Notes: generated from the letters alone by a model not told the origin. 64,000 nt of DNA from Endomychus coccineus (GCA_958510875.1 OY294068.1:38420297-38484296), one strand, 5' to 3'. Shown: positions 1 to 11,399, counted from the stretch's first letter. Numbers and translations: made by a program.

Positions 1-2414
1 TTGGCAATTGTTAAGATACCATATGCCATCAAAAGTTATCGGTCCATTTCCGAGTAGTTGGCCATTATTTGGAACAAAAATAGTTTTTTTCTCATTTTGT
101 GGCTAAACCTTGCAAGGTAACATGATGGCACCATGTTGAATAACTTTATTGGAGGTCAAATAAAGATTTAAAATTATTGCCATCACTCCTTGCCTATTTC
201 AACCCCCCAAAAACCCCTAAACCCAAAACAAAACAAAAACGGGCGTTTCGATTTTAAACCCCGCCAGAATCTCAATAATTGACTAATTTATCATAAAATT
301 GGTCATATTATCCATATTATTCATATTTTTTGGGGTTGGTTTTAGGGGGTTTTGGGGGGTTGAAATAGACAAGCAGTGCCATCATGCTGCTTTGTAAGGT
401 TCAGCCACAAAATGAGAAAAAAAAAACATTGTTGGTCCAAATAATGGTCAATTACTCGGAAATGGACCGATAACTTTTGATGGCATAGGGTATCTCAACG
501 ATTGCCAACACCAATGAACATTTTCCACCAGGTTTGGGAGGGTTAACTTGCAGTCCATTTTCGGTCCAATTTTAACTGGTCAGCCTGATAAACGGACACG
601 ATAAAAAATTATGGCACCAGTGGCGGCTCGTGAACTTTGTAAGAGAGGAGGCTGGACATAAAACGTTCTTGTAAAAATATACTCTATTCAGCCAATAAAT
701 TTAACCTTTGCACAGCGACCGTACCAGCTACTTCAGTGACAAAATTAATTGTTGCCAAGCAAGAACCAACGTGGAGGTGTAGAGTTTCTCTTGGCAAAAA
801 ATTTTTTTGTTCGTTTTTTTTTTTGGATTTTTGATATTTTTTACTTTTTTTTGAAATTTTCCATATTTTGTTTTTTTTTATTATTTTTATTAACTTTTTA
901 TAATATTAACGGAATTCTACGGTCTTTAGTTTGCGAAAAATGATCAATAATATTATCATAAAATGTGTCATTTTGTTTTAAGTGTTTTACTAAATCTTTT
1001 TCAATAGATATCAAACTAACATTGTATAAACGATTTTGGCCCATTGTATTTCGCATGTAAGTTTTAATTCGTTTCGAAAGTATAAAATGATCTCTCCATC
1101 GATGCCGACGTGACAGGAATGGTGACTGTCAACAAAGTAGTTTATAAAACTGAGGTAAAACTTGTTGCAAATCATTGTCTATCATATATTTTATCATATC
1201 GGCGTGAATGTCGTACTGGCCTAAAATATCTTTATCCGAGTAGGTATATAACCCATAATTCATTGTGCAGTGCTATTTTATCAAAAAATTTATATTTTAG
1301 AACTAAGTTATCTAAAAGTGTATTGGGAAACTCTTTTGAAAAAGATTCGAAAAATCTTCTATTCGTCAAGTCAAAAACTTCAATTCATGTAAATCGGAAA
1401 ATCGAATCTCAATTTGACCTTTAATAGTATCTAAAATTTTATAAAAAAAGTTGTTTACAATGTAGTTTCTTGTCTACCAAATTATATGTTTTCCTCCTTT
1501 AACAATATTCTGTTTACCGGTTAATTTAAACTTAATACTCGATGTAATATGTTCCTGCGATTTTTCATGTCTGTCGATACCACGAGCTAAATTTTTAAAT
1601 CATCATAACCCGAGTGCCCCAACATGAAGTTGTATCAGATGTAAATAGCAAGCAATATAATTTATTGTGTATTTCGATTTTGAAACATACCTGTCATCGT
1701 CACCACTAATCCTTTCAAATCCGGTAAAGGCCTTTTATTTTTAACAAGACACTTTTCTATCATATGTTAATCCACTAAATGGATTTTCTAAGAACCCAGC
1801 AACTAAGTCACTCATTATTTTAACGTTCACCGATTAGATAAGGAAGGGCGGTAGCAAGTAATCGTATTTCATTCGACCGACGATTCCGTACGAGAAGCTA
1901 GCCTCCATAGGGTGTTGCCATATTCGCTCTTTTACCCTATCTGGCAATTGAGCTGCTTGGAAAACGGCAACTGTGTTGACCACACGTATTTAGCATTTGA
2001 GATATATAGAGAATCTAGCCTCTGGCCACTGTTGCCAGATTAAACATAACTACTGAAAACGGGGAATTAATTGTAAAATTTAAAGAATTATCAGAGAAAC
2101 AGGAAATAAAATGGAGAATGATCATTAAGATAAATTGGTGAGGAGGCTGAGCCTCCTTAGCCTCCTTCGAGGAGCCGCCACTGGATGGCACATGGTGGAA
2201 GTGTATAAGAATGGCATGCTTTTCAAGTAACCGCAACTTGAAAAGGGTTGACCTCCAGTCAAAAAATAAAAAATTTGCAAGGGCTATATCTCGAGATCTG
2301 GCAGCCGGCGAAAATTCGGTCTGTGAGATGAATTGGTCATTGAACCGTCCTCTGACGATAAACCATAGTGCCATCGGGTTAATGTTCAGACCATCAATAT
2401 CGCTCTGGCTCCTA
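1..2414. mobile_element. Foldback (palindromic) element, left copy, 5' part cut by window edge
   Basis: Bases 1-512 form an imperfect palindrome: the start, TTGGCAATTGTTAAGATACC, returns in reverse complement near 490-511. The outer part of the right arm (513-617 and 2184-2414) is the reverse complement of the left arm seen in the second copy at 7424-7744. The element ends GGCTCCTA at 2407-2414. A hAT element interrupts the right arm at 618-2183. No coding sequence belongs to the foldback itself. It resembles foldback or long-TIR non-autonomous DNA elements; I cannot name a family. Confidence 0.75.
618..2183 (-). mobile_element. Non-autonomous hAT element, left copy (1566 bp)
   Basis: The termini are CAGTGGCGGCTCGTGA and, in reverse, GAGCCGCCACTG. 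The 8-bp flanks are TATGGCAC (610-617) and GATGGCAC (2184-2191), a target duplication with one change. The pre-insertion site GATGGCAC is still present, in reverse complement, in the opposite foldback arm at 7647-7654. On the minus strand the interior keeps pieces of a zinc-finger-MYM/TTF-type hAT transposase, including the C-terminal dimerisation region, with the middle deleted. The plus-strand open frame at 1110-1424 is only the antisense of that remnant. Confidence 0.85.
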
Positions 2415-2525
2415 CACCATATCCACATCCTCGCTGAATGCACTCACTACCTTGCAAAACCCAAGGGTACAACTCGGAGCATACCAAATAGAGGGAAATT
2501 TACGTAATGTAAAGACATCCCACAT
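2415..2525 (+). pseudogene. C-terminal tail of RNase H-bearing non-LTR retrotransposon, left copy
   Basis: Frame +3 reads HIHILAEC followed by a short tail. It continues the CCHC-like end of the retrotransposon polyprotein, whose upstream half in the second copy stops at DETS just before the foldback element (7423). The piece ends where the duplication ends at about 2525. It is a fragment only. Confidence 0.6.
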
Positions 2526-2578
2526 GGATTCTATATTTACATTTCGAAATAATTGGAAATTGTATAGTACTATCTATA

Positions 2579-3299
2579 GTGGCTTCTGTGAGTCGTAAAA
2601 AAGGCCGAAAAAAGCAAATATTTCAGAGCCTAACGAGTCTCTGTCCCCCCACCCCCCCGTTTTCGAGGATGCTGAACACGATGGCGGTGGTTTAAACTCT
2701 TTCTGAGTTGACCGTCACCCCCAAACGGGCAAAAACAACCCCCAAAAAGGGTGAAACGCGGATATATCAACATATTCCGAGAAAAACCGCGTCACCTCCC
2801 GTTTTCGAGGATGCTGAACACGTTGGCGGTGGTTTAAACTCTTTCTGAGTTGACCGTTACCCCCAAACGGCCAAAAACAACCCTCAAAAAGGGTGAAACG
2901 CGGATATACCAACATATTCCGAGAAAAACCGCGTCCCTTCCCGTTTTCGAGGATACTGAACACGATGCCGGTACTTTGGAATTTCTCCGAATCAACCCCA
3001 CCCTTTAAACGGCAAAAAACAACCCCCGAAAGGGGTGAAAAGCGGATATACCGACATATTCCGAGATAAACCGCGTCACCTCCCGTTTTCGAGGATGCTG
3101 AACACGATGCCGGTACTTTGAAATTCCTCCGAGTCAACCCCACCCCTTAAACGGCAAAAAACAACCCCCGAAAGGGGTGAAACCCTGTAATTCCACTTGT
3201 AAGCGAGGTAGATTATATTGAGCGGATCATTTTTTTTTATGAAAATGTTTCGTTAGGCTCTGAAATATTTTCATATTTTTCCGACTCACAGAAGCCACT
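2579..3299. mobile_element. Inverted-repeat element with internal 142-bp tandem repeats
   Basis: The termini AGTGGCTTCTGTGAGTCG (2579) and its reverse complement at 3282-3299 match, and similarity continues inward to the shared block AATATTTCAGAGCCTAACGA, giving inverted repeats of about 60 bp. The interior is a tandem array. I see no transposase and no clean target duplication. This is a MITE-like element whose core has become a satellite. Confidence 0.7.
2657..3183. repeat. 142-bp tandem repeat, about 3.7 copies
   Basis: The block CCGTTTTCGAGGAT recurs with its first G at 2659, 2801, 2943 and 3085, exactly 142 bp apart. Each unit continues through hairpin-like CCCC...GGGG segments (AACCCCCAAAAAGGGTGAAA). 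The last unit is cut short near 3183. The minus-strand open frame at 2715-3143 is a by-product of the repeat and not a gene. Confidence 0.92.
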
Positions 3300-3657
3300 A
3301 CTATTCTAGGCTTTAAGTGTATTCAAGATATGGTTCGATGTCAATACAATGGTGCTAGGACCATGGGTATGAACGCAATTCCCCCTACTATTTCAAGAAA
3401 TGTGTTTCAGATTTAACACCAGATGGGATTTTCCAGAGGTACTTTTTCTTGACCAACAGTATCAAACACAAGATCGTTACGGTACAAACTTTTCAGCCAG
3501 GGACCGAACGTTCTCAAGTTTTTTTTATTGAAGGGTAGAGGATTGTTGTTATGAAGTATTTCTCGCGGTAATGAGCAGGTGACTTTTTAAACAACTTTAG
3601 AAAAAAATGTTATACCTATTGTTATACTGCACTTTACTAAGCTAATTTTTTTCGTAC
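3300..3657. other. Spacer without recognised content
   Basis: About 360 bp between the 142-bp-repeat element and the next retrotransposon piece. I see no open frame of note, no repeat shared with the rest of the window and no RNA gene. Confidence 0.5.
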
Positions 3658-3791
3658 ATGATACTTCGAAATAGAAAATCTTTTGAAATGTTCAGAAAAG
3701 TTTGGAATAATATATCGACCCACTTCTGTGAAGTGCAACTGTCAGATGAAATCCAGGTTGCCCCGGAGAGTAAACAAACCATAGTTTATGC
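3658..3791 (+). pseudogene. Non-LTR retrotransposon reverse transcriptase, segment 1
   Basis: The reading frame that ends TIVYA just before the hAT insertion at 3792 continues directly after it (from 5446) into FLYIGIEGAFDNT, the RT box usually written DIEGAFDNT. Removing the hAT and one 8-bp target copy restores the frame. Upstream of about 3740 the sequence is too diverged to assign with confidence. Confidence 0.55.
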
Positions 3792-5437
3792 CAGTGGCGG
3801 CTCCTCGAAGGAGGCTAAGGAGGCTCAGCCTCCTCACCAATTTATCTTAATGATCATTCTCCATTTTATTTCCTGTTTCTCTGATAATTCTTTAAATTTT
3901 ACAATTAATTCCCCGTTCTCAGTAGTTATTTTTAATCTGGCAACACTGGCCAGAGGCTAGATTCTCTATATATCTCAAACGCTAAATACGTGTGGTCAAC
4001 ACAGTTGCCGTTTTCCAAGCAGTTCAATTGACAGATAGGGTAAAAGAGCGAATACGGCAACATCCTATGTAGGCTAGCTTCTCGTACGGAATCGTCGTTC
4101 GAATGAAATACGATTACTTGCTACCCCCCTTCCGCTAGAAGAATGCGACACGTGTCGTGTTCCGTTAGTTCTTGTTTTTGTACCGCGAGGCGAAATAAGG
4201 TTAAGTAGTTAGGTTATAATTTATCTAATCGGTGAACGTTAAAATGATGAGTGACTTAGTTGCTGGGTTCTTAGAAAATCCTAACATATGATAGAAAAGT
4301 GTTTTGTTAAAAATAAACGGCCTTTACCGGATTTGAAAGGATTAGTGGTGACGATGACAGGTATGTTTCAAAATCGAAATACACAATAAATTATATTGCT
4401 TGCTATTTACATCTGATACAACTTCATGTTGACCCCAACATGAAGTTTGAAGTGATGATTTGAAAAATTTAGCTCGTGGTATAGACAGACATGTAAAATC
4501 GCAGGAACATATTACATCGAGTATTAAGTTTAAATTAACCGGTAAACAAAATATTGTTAAAGGAGGAAAACATATAATTTGGTAGACAAGAAACTACATT
4601 ATAAACAACTTTTTTGTATGAAATTTTAGATACTATTAAAGGTCAAATTGAGATTCGATTTTCCGATTTACATGAATTGAAGTTTTTCGACTTGACGAAT
4701 AGAAGATTTTTCGGATCTTTTTCAAAAGAGTTTCCCAATACACTTTTAGATAACTTAGTTCTAAAATATAAATTTTTTGATAAAATAGCACTGCACAATG
4801 AATTATGGGTTATATACCTACTCGGATGAAGATATTTTAGGCCAGTACGACATTCACGCCGATATGATAAAATATATGATAGACAATGATTTGCAACAAG
4901 TTTTACCTCAGTTTTATAAACTACTTTATTTGACCATTCCTGTCACGTTGGCATCGGTGGAGAGATCATTTTCTACTCTCAAACGAATTAAAACTTACAT
5001 GCGAAATACAATGGGCCAAAATCGTTTATACAATGTTAGTTTGATATCTATTGAAAAAGATTTAGTAAAACACTTAAAACAAAATGATACATTTTATGAT
5101 AATATTATTGATCATTTTTCGCAAACTAAAGACAGTAGAATTCCGTTAATATATAAAAAAAGTTAATGAAAATAATAAAAAAAAAACAAAATATGAAAAA
5201 TTAAAAAAAAAATGAAAAATATCAAAAATCCAAAAAAAAAACGAACAAAAAATGTTTTTGCCAAGAGAAACTCTACACCTCCACGTTGGTTCTTGCTTGG
5301 CAACAATTAATTTTGTCACTGAAGTAGCTGGTACGGTCGCTGTGCAAAGGTTAAATTTATTGGCTGAATAGAGTATATTTTTACAAGAACGTTTTATGTC
5401 CAGGCTCCTCTCTTAAAAAGTTCACGAGCTGCCACTG
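3792..5437 (+). mobile_element. Non-autonomous hAT element with perfect 8-bp target duplication
   Basis: The termini CAGTGGCGGCTCC and GAGCTGCCACTG are flanked by GTTTATGC on both sides (3784-3791 and 5438-5445), a perfect 8-bp duplication typical of hAT. The element belongs to the same family as those at 618, 8364 and 45316 but lies in the opposite orientation. It sits inside a reverse transcriptase frame. The N-terminal transposase start (MMSDLVAGF, from about 4243) and the C-terminal end survive, while the middle is deleted. It is 1646 bp long, against 3-4 kb for an autonomous element. Confidence 0.93.
4614..5166 (+). pseudogene. hAT transposase C-terminal region (dimerisation domain)
   Basis: Two overlapping frames (4614-4829 and 4798-5166, one frameshift near 4800) encode the C-terminal half of a ZMYM1/TTF-like hAT transposase. 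The hallmark is LLYLTIPVTLASVERSFSTL followed by LKRIKTYMRNTMGQNRL and an LxSIE motif, the classic hAT C-terminal dimerisation block. The frame ends in a stop at 5164-5166. The RNase H-like catalytic core is missing, so it cannot transpose alone. Confidence 0.88.
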
Positions 5438-5445
5438 GTTTATGC

Positions 5446-7423
5446 CTTTCTATATATAGGCATAGAAGGGGCTTTTGACAATACATCACATGAATCAGTC
5501 AAAAGAGGACTATATATAAGACAGATGAGTAGATATCACGACAACCAGGTGGTTGTCGCAACTGCTCTCTACCAGAATGTCAGAGACAAAAAAATAGGGC
5601 AACAAACTATTTCTATCTGCACAACTAGAGGATGCCCACTTTTGTGGAGCCTAATTGTAGACAGACTCCTCTGCGATCTGACCATAGAGATGAAGAATAC
5701 AGTTCTTAACTTCCATAAGGGCAATGCTTTACAAAAAGACCACATCTAAGAATTTTTGAAGAGGGGCTACCTTGTTCTAATTCTTGGACCTCTCTTTCTT
5801 GTATACTCCGCCTACTTTCTAAGCGCGATACCATAGAGAGCTCTATGACGCGTTCGTCATCAAAAAACGGAGCATAAGTGGGCGGGGCATATCGCGAGCG
5901 AGTAGAAAGAGAAGTCCGTCGATTAGAAAGAGATAGCCTCTTTTCAAATTACTTAGGTGGGGTAAAAATATCGCCGTCAAGAACTATATTCTTCATCCCT
6001 ATGGATTTGACCGAGGACCGATTTCGGCATACTCTGTCAGAGTTAAGCCTACGAATCATATTCGCAAGAGGTAAGTTTGAGAATATCATCCGCGACATAG
6101 TTCAAAGAGGCCTTGAATACACTAAAGAATTGTGCCAATCGATGTGGCTTAACTTCACCAAAAGCACCCTAGTTACCTTTACAAGGAAAAGAAATCTTAA
6201 CCTTAAAATGGATGGAAGACAGAGTAAAATATCTGGGAATTACACTAGATAAAAAAAAATCCTCTGTAACAAGCATGAATAAGGGATATCAAAGCCGCTA
6301 AATCCCTAATGGTGTGCAGAAACTTTGAGGGAAAAAACTGGGGATGTAACCCTAGTACCCTGCAGTGGATGTACACGGCAAAAGTGAGACCAATTATCCC
6401 ATATGGGCAGTGGTCTGGGGTAGTAGAATTAATCCGGTTCGTTCAAGGATAAATCTCGAAAATCCAAAGACTAGCTGTGTATGCATACATGTGCAATGAG
6501 AATATGCCCAACGGCTGCTATATAGAAGTAATCCTAAAGCTTACACCCCTCCATATGGTAGTGGAGAGTATGGTGATAATGACAACATATAGAATGACTG
6601 TAGAGAGAATCTCCAAACGTAAGTAACCTCTCCCTGTAAATCGACAAACCTGGGACATGCCCCAAGATAAAATGAAAAAGCGTGAAAGCATTTAAAAAGC
6701 GAAGGGGACCTAAACACCCTCCCAAGCCTCAGTAGAAAAGCCATTAAATGGTAAACTGATGGCTCTAAAACAACAGAAGGAACTAGAATAAGAGTATATT
6801 AAAACAACAGAAGGAACTAGAATAAGAGTATATGCTCTAAAAGTTTAGGCAAATCCTCGAGAATTTCCAAGGTGGAAATTCACGCTATAGGAAAATGGGT
6901 CCAGTTCAATATAGAAAGAGGCTTCCGCAGACAAGAAACAGTCTTCAAAGCGCTCAGCTCCCACCTTATCAGCCCCAAGGTGGTCTAGGAATGTATAGAG
7001 AAACTAAATGAACTAAGAAGGACAATATGCCGTTACCCCTATGGATTCCGTCACAGACCGGAATGGAGGGTAACGAAAAAGCAGACAAAGTCGCAAAAAA
7101 ATGGGCCGAAACACCGTATTGGGAAACTGAATTCTTCTGCGGGATATGAGCCAGCACAATACTGGAATAATATAATAATAATAAGTACACAACAAAAGAT
7201 ACATCACTAGATAGGACTACAAGGGTTGAGGCAGGCAAAGATACTCTGGGAAAATATAACCAGAAGCAATTTAACGACTGCATTACCCTAAGGAAAAATT
7301 TGCTCAGAAAACTAACGGGAATCCTAACAGGGCACTGCGGGTTGAAAGGACACCTTAAGAAGCTCGGATTAGTAGAAGAAGAGTGCAGGTTCTGCGAGGT
7401 GAGGGACGAAACCTCTATTAGTC
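5446..7423 (+). pseudogene. Non-LTR retrotransposon RT and RNase H (LOA/I-type), decayed
   Basis: Broken frames in order give the polymerase of an RNase H-bearing non-LTR element: IEGAFDNT (about 5470), TRGCP..LLWSLIVDRLL (5630, the QGG box shortened), RGLEYTKELC thumb region (6110), a YLGITLDKK-like stretch near 6230, WTAKVRPII..YG near 6370, a tyrosine- and proline-rich MRICP block (6500), the RNase H start TDGSKT (about 6757), and the tail GLKGHLKKLGLVEE.CRFC (7340-7400). A 34-bp tandem duplication interrupts it near 6764-6831. Many stops and frameshifts make it inactive. The foldback element at 7424 cuts the tail and the remainder resumes at 10159. LOA/Lian-like assignment is from memory of such tails and is tentative. 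Confidence 0.8.
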
Positions 7424-10158
7424 TAGGAGCCAGAGCGATATTGATGGTCTGAACATTAACCCGATGGTACTATGGTTTATTGTTAGAGGACGGTTCAATG
7501 ACCAATTCATCTCACAGACCGAATTTTCGCCGGTTGCTAGATCTCGAGATACAGCCTCCGCAAATTGTTTATTTTTTGACTGGAGGTTAACCCTTTTCAA
7601 GTTGCTGTTACTTGTAAAGCATGCCGTTCTTATACACTTCCACCATGTGCCATCATTTTTTATCGTGTCCGTTTATCAGTTAAAATTGGACCGAAAATGG
7701 ACTGCAAGTTAACCCTCCCAAACCTGGTGGAAAATGTTCATTGGTGTTGGCAATTGTTAAGATACCATATGCCATCAAAAGTTATCGGTCCATTTCCGAG
7801 TAGTTGGCCATTATTTGGAACAAAAATAGTTTTTTTCTCATTTTGTGGCTAAACCTTGCAAGGTAACATGATGGCACCATGTTGAATAACTTTATTGGAG
7901 GTCAAATAAAGATTTAAAATTATTGCCATCACTCCTTGCCTATTTCAACCCCCCAAAAACCCCTAAACCCAAAACAAAACAAAAACGGGCGTTTCGATTT
8001 TAAACCCCGCCAGAATCTCAATAATTGACTAATTTATCATAAAATTGGTCATATTATCCATATTATTCATATTTTTTGGGGTTGGTTTTAGGGGGTTTTG
8101 GGGGGTTGAAATAGACAAGCAGTGCCATCATGCTGCTTTGTAAGGTTCAGCCACAAAATGAGAAAAAAAAAACATTGTTGGTCCAAATAATGGTCAATTA
8201 CTCGGAAATGGACCGATAACTTTTGATGGCATAGGGTATCTCAACGATTGCCAACACCAATGAACATTTTCCACCAGGTTTGGGAGGGTTAACTTGCAGT
8301 CCATTTTCGGTCCAATTTTAACTGGTCAGCCTGATAAACGGACACGATAAAAAATTATGGCACCAGTGGCGGCTCGTGAACTTTGTAAGAGAGGAGGCTG
8401 GACATAAAACGTTCTTGTAAAAATATACTCTATTCAGCCAATAAATTTAACCTTTGCACAGCGACCGTACCAGCTACTTCAGTGACAAAATTAATTGTTG
8501 CCAAGCAAGAACCAACGTGGAGGTGTAGAGTTTCTCTTGGCAAAAAATTTTTTTGTTCGTTTTTTTTTTGGATTTTTGATATTTTTTACTTTTTTTTGAA
8601 ATTTTCCATATTTTGTTTTTTTTATTATTTTTATTAACTTTTTATAATATTAACGGAATTCTACGGTCTTTAGTTTGCGAAAAATGATCAATAATATTAT
8701 CATAAAATGTGTCATTTTGTTTTAAGTGTTTTACTAAATCTTTTTCAATAGATATCAAACTAACATTGTATAAACGATTTTGGCCCATTGTATTTCGCAT
8801 GTAAGTTTTAATTCGTTTCGAAAGTATAAAATGATCTCTCCATCGATGCCGACGTGACAGGAATGGTGACTGTCAACAAAGTAGTTTATAAAACTGAGGT
8901 AAAACTTGTTGCAAATCATTGTCTATCATATATTTTATCATATCGGCGTGAATGTCGTACTGGCCTAAAATATCTTTATCCGAGTAGGTATATAACCCAT
9001 AATTCATTGTGCAGTGCTATTTTATCAAAAAATTTATATTTTAGAACTAAGTTATCTAAAAGTGTATTGGGAAACTCTTTTGAAAAAGATTCGAAAAATC
9101 TTCTATTCGTCAAGTCAAAAACTTCAATTCATGTAAATCGGAAAATCGAATCTCAATTTGACCTTTAATAGTATCTAAAATTTTATAAAAAAAGTTGTTT
9201 ACAATGTAGTTTCTTGTCTACCAAATTATATGTTTTCCTCCTTTAACAATATTCTGTTTACCGGTTAATTTAAACTTAATACTCGATGTAATATGTTCCT
9301 GCGATTTTTCATGTCTGTCGATACCACGAGCTAAATTTTTAAATCATCATAACCCGAGTGCCCCAACATGAAGTTGTATCAGATGTAAATAGCAAGCAAT
9401 ATAATTTATTGTGTATTTCGATTTTGAAACATACCTGTCATCGTCACCACTAATCCTTTCAAATCCGGTAAAGGCCTTTTATTTTTAACAAGACACTTTT
9501 CTATCATATGTTAATCCACTAAATGGATTTTCTAAGAACCCAGCAACTAAGTCACTCATTATTTTAACGTTCACCGATTAGATAAGGAAGGGCGGTAGCA
9601 AGTAATCGTATTTCATTCGACCGACGATTCCGTACGAGAAGCTAGCCTCCATAGGGTGTTGCCATATTCGCTATTTTACCCTATCTGGCAATTGAGCTGC
9701 TTGGAAAACGGCAACTGTGTTGACCACACGTATTTAGCATTTGAGATATATAGAGAATCTAGCCTCTGGCCACTGTTGCCAGATTAAACATAACTACTGA
9801 AAACGGGGAATTAATTGTAAAATTTAAAGAATTATCAGAGAAACAGGAAATAAAATGGAGAATGATCATTAAGATAAATTGGTGAGGAGGCTGAGCCTCC
9901 TTAGCCTCCTTCGAGGAGCCGCCACTGGATGGCACATGGTGGAAGTGTATAAGAATGGCATGCTTTTCAAGTAACCGCAACTTGAAAAGGGTTGACCTCC
10001 AGTCAAAAAATAAAAAATTTGCAAGGGCTATATCTCGAGATCTGGCAGCCGGCGAAAATTCGGTCTGTGAGATGAATTGGTCATTGAACCGTCCTCTGAC
10101 GATAAACCATAGTGCCATCGGGTTAATGTTCAGACCATCAATATCGCTCTGGCTCCTA
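7424..10158. mobile_element. Foldback element, right copy, with nested hAT
   Basis: The left end TAGGAGCCAGAGCGAT (7424) is the reverse complement of the right end at 10143-10158. The left arm (7424 to about 7985) matches the right arm (about 8085 to 10158) in reverse complement once the hAT at 8364-9927 is removed. A 9-bp indel separates the arms near 7680/8330. The loop is about 100 bp of AT-rich DNA. It splits the retrotransposon tail between DETS and HIHILAEC. I see no clear target duplication at its ends. Confidence 0.82.
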
Positions 10159-10269
10159 CACCATATCCACATCCTCGCTGAATGCACTCACTACCTTGCA
10201 AAACCCAAGGGTACAACTCGGAGCATACCAAATAGAGGGAAATTTACGTAATGTAAAGACATCCCACAT
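7747..10269. repeat. Segmental duplication, right copy (partner 1-2525)
   Basis: Near-identical to 1-2525. Here the flanking retrotransposon is continuous on both sides, so this copy looks like the original context and the left copy the derived one. Tandem duplication or a local assembly duplication would both give this picture. Confidence 0.9.
8364..9927 (-). mobile_element. Non-autonomous hAT element, right copy (1564 bp)
   Basis: Same element as at 618-2183, with the same termini and the same TATGGCAC/GATGGCAC flanks. It is two bases shorter because of T-run differences. The transposase remnants read on the minus strand. Confidence 0.85.
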
Positions 10270-10380
10270 CCTGAACTTCCTTGAATTCACAAAGTGAAGG
10301 AACTGCTATAGCCGCTGAAATACCCTGTACGGCAAAGCAGCAGAAGGGTTAGGTAGTGTGCATAAATCCTAACGCAATAC
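10159..10380 (+). pseudogene. End of RNase H-bearing non-LTR retrotransposon
   Basis: The reading resumes with HIHILAEC (the last part of the C-terminal CCHC-like region) and ends with ILNFLEFTK near 10270-10295, the usual close of such polyproteins. After about 10380 no further similarity is seen. The 3' end has no clear poly(A) tract. Confidence 0.6.
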
Positions 10381-11221
10381 AATACTGTGAATTTGACAGA
10401 AGTATTTTTCACCAAATCTTTCCTTAAATAAAATAGCTATTAAAAGTTCGAACTTTTAACAGTTCGCGTAAGGGCTGGTTCTATTTATTTTCTTTTCTTT
10501 ATATGTTATTTTTTCAATTTCAATATCAATACTGAAATCATGAATTTCGGACAATAATATAATAATTGAAGAGTTTGCTCCTTGGGAGAATCGAATATTT
10601 ATTGGAAGAAGAATAACAAAATTTCAATGTCATACTTAGTCAGCACGATCAAGTTAAATAGTAAATAAAGCTCATAAACTCAATAAGAGCATGTAACAAC
10701 GTAAACAGAATATAAAACGTGTTTAAAAAATATTAACACGACCTCGTTTATAATTACTGTTTTGCTTGAACACTTAACGACGCTAAGACAAACAAGTAAC
10801 ACTATAGTAATTATATTTGATTGCATATATCCATTCGATAATAAGAATAGTTTAAATACCTGAATACAAACATTCCAACAATATTAGACCAGCTGCAACT
10901 CAATTGATAAATTAGTTGAGAAGTTAAAAAACGACAAAAACGACATGCTAGAAAGTTTACATAGCATTATGTTCCATTTTACTAGAAACCATATCTTCAA
11001 CATTTATACATAAATCATTTGAGTTGAACAAATCCGTCCTAACATAGGAACCATGAATAATTCCTTGACTCAAAAATTTCCGCAAATACCACTTCATTTG
11101 TGGAGAAAAATATCACAAATATATTTTAAGTGAAACACAGGATTTCCTTCGTCTTGTCAGAATTCTAAAGAAACACTTGTTTCCGTCATTCTATGCCATA
11201 ATATGCTTTATGCTGAAGAGT
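10381..11221. other. AT-rich intergenic DNA
   Basis: About 840 bp with no convincing coding exon, repeat or RNA gene. I searched its minus strand for the missing downstream exons of the LysM gene and found none. Confidence 0.5.
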
Positions 11222-11399
11222 ACACATTCTCAGTTTTATTGCGATGTTACTATGTAGAAACTGCGTATAAACTATGCGACAAACAAAACTGAAAATGTGT
11301 TATTTCCTCAGTGTTTTCCACACATTCTCAGTTTTACTGCCCAGTTAAATACGTAAAAACTAGGAATGAACTATACGACAAATAAAACTGAAAATGTGT
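11222..11399. repeat. Two tandem short hairpin elements of about 80 bp
   Basis: Units at 11222-11300 and 11320-11399 each begin ACACATTCTCAGTTTTA and end with the near complement AAAACTGAAAATGTGT. The centres share similarity too. They lie 98 bp apart in direct orientation. They may be tiny MITEs or a duplicated hairpin. Confidence 0.75.

Larger units (their letters stand above)
1..2525. repeat. Segmental duplication, left copy (partner 7747-10269)
   Basis: This stretch matches 7747-10269 almost base for base. The offset is 7746 at the start and 7744 after two homopolymer-T length changes near 815-870. In the parts I compared I saw only one substitution, near 1939. The copy includes a foldback arm, a nested hAT element and the tail of a non-LTR retrotransposon, so it was duplicated after those insertions. 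Similarity stops at about 2525, where this copy continues into an unrelated spacer and the right copy continues into retrotransposon sequence. Confidence 0.9.

Noticed and set aside
749..943. Open frame of 64 codons rich in Phe
   Set aside because: It is made of T-runs at the end of the hAT element and has no family features.
1110..1424. 104-codon plus-strand frame, repeated identically at 8854-9168
   Set aside because: It is the antisense of the hAT transposase remnant; the minus strand carries the recognisable protein.
2715..3143. 142-codon minus-strand frame
   Set aside because: It follows from the 142-bp tandem repeat, whose unit is not a multiple of three.
2657..3183. CRISPR-like regular repeats
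   Set aside because: Units are contiguous without spacers, and the DNA is eukaryotic; this is a tandem repeat.
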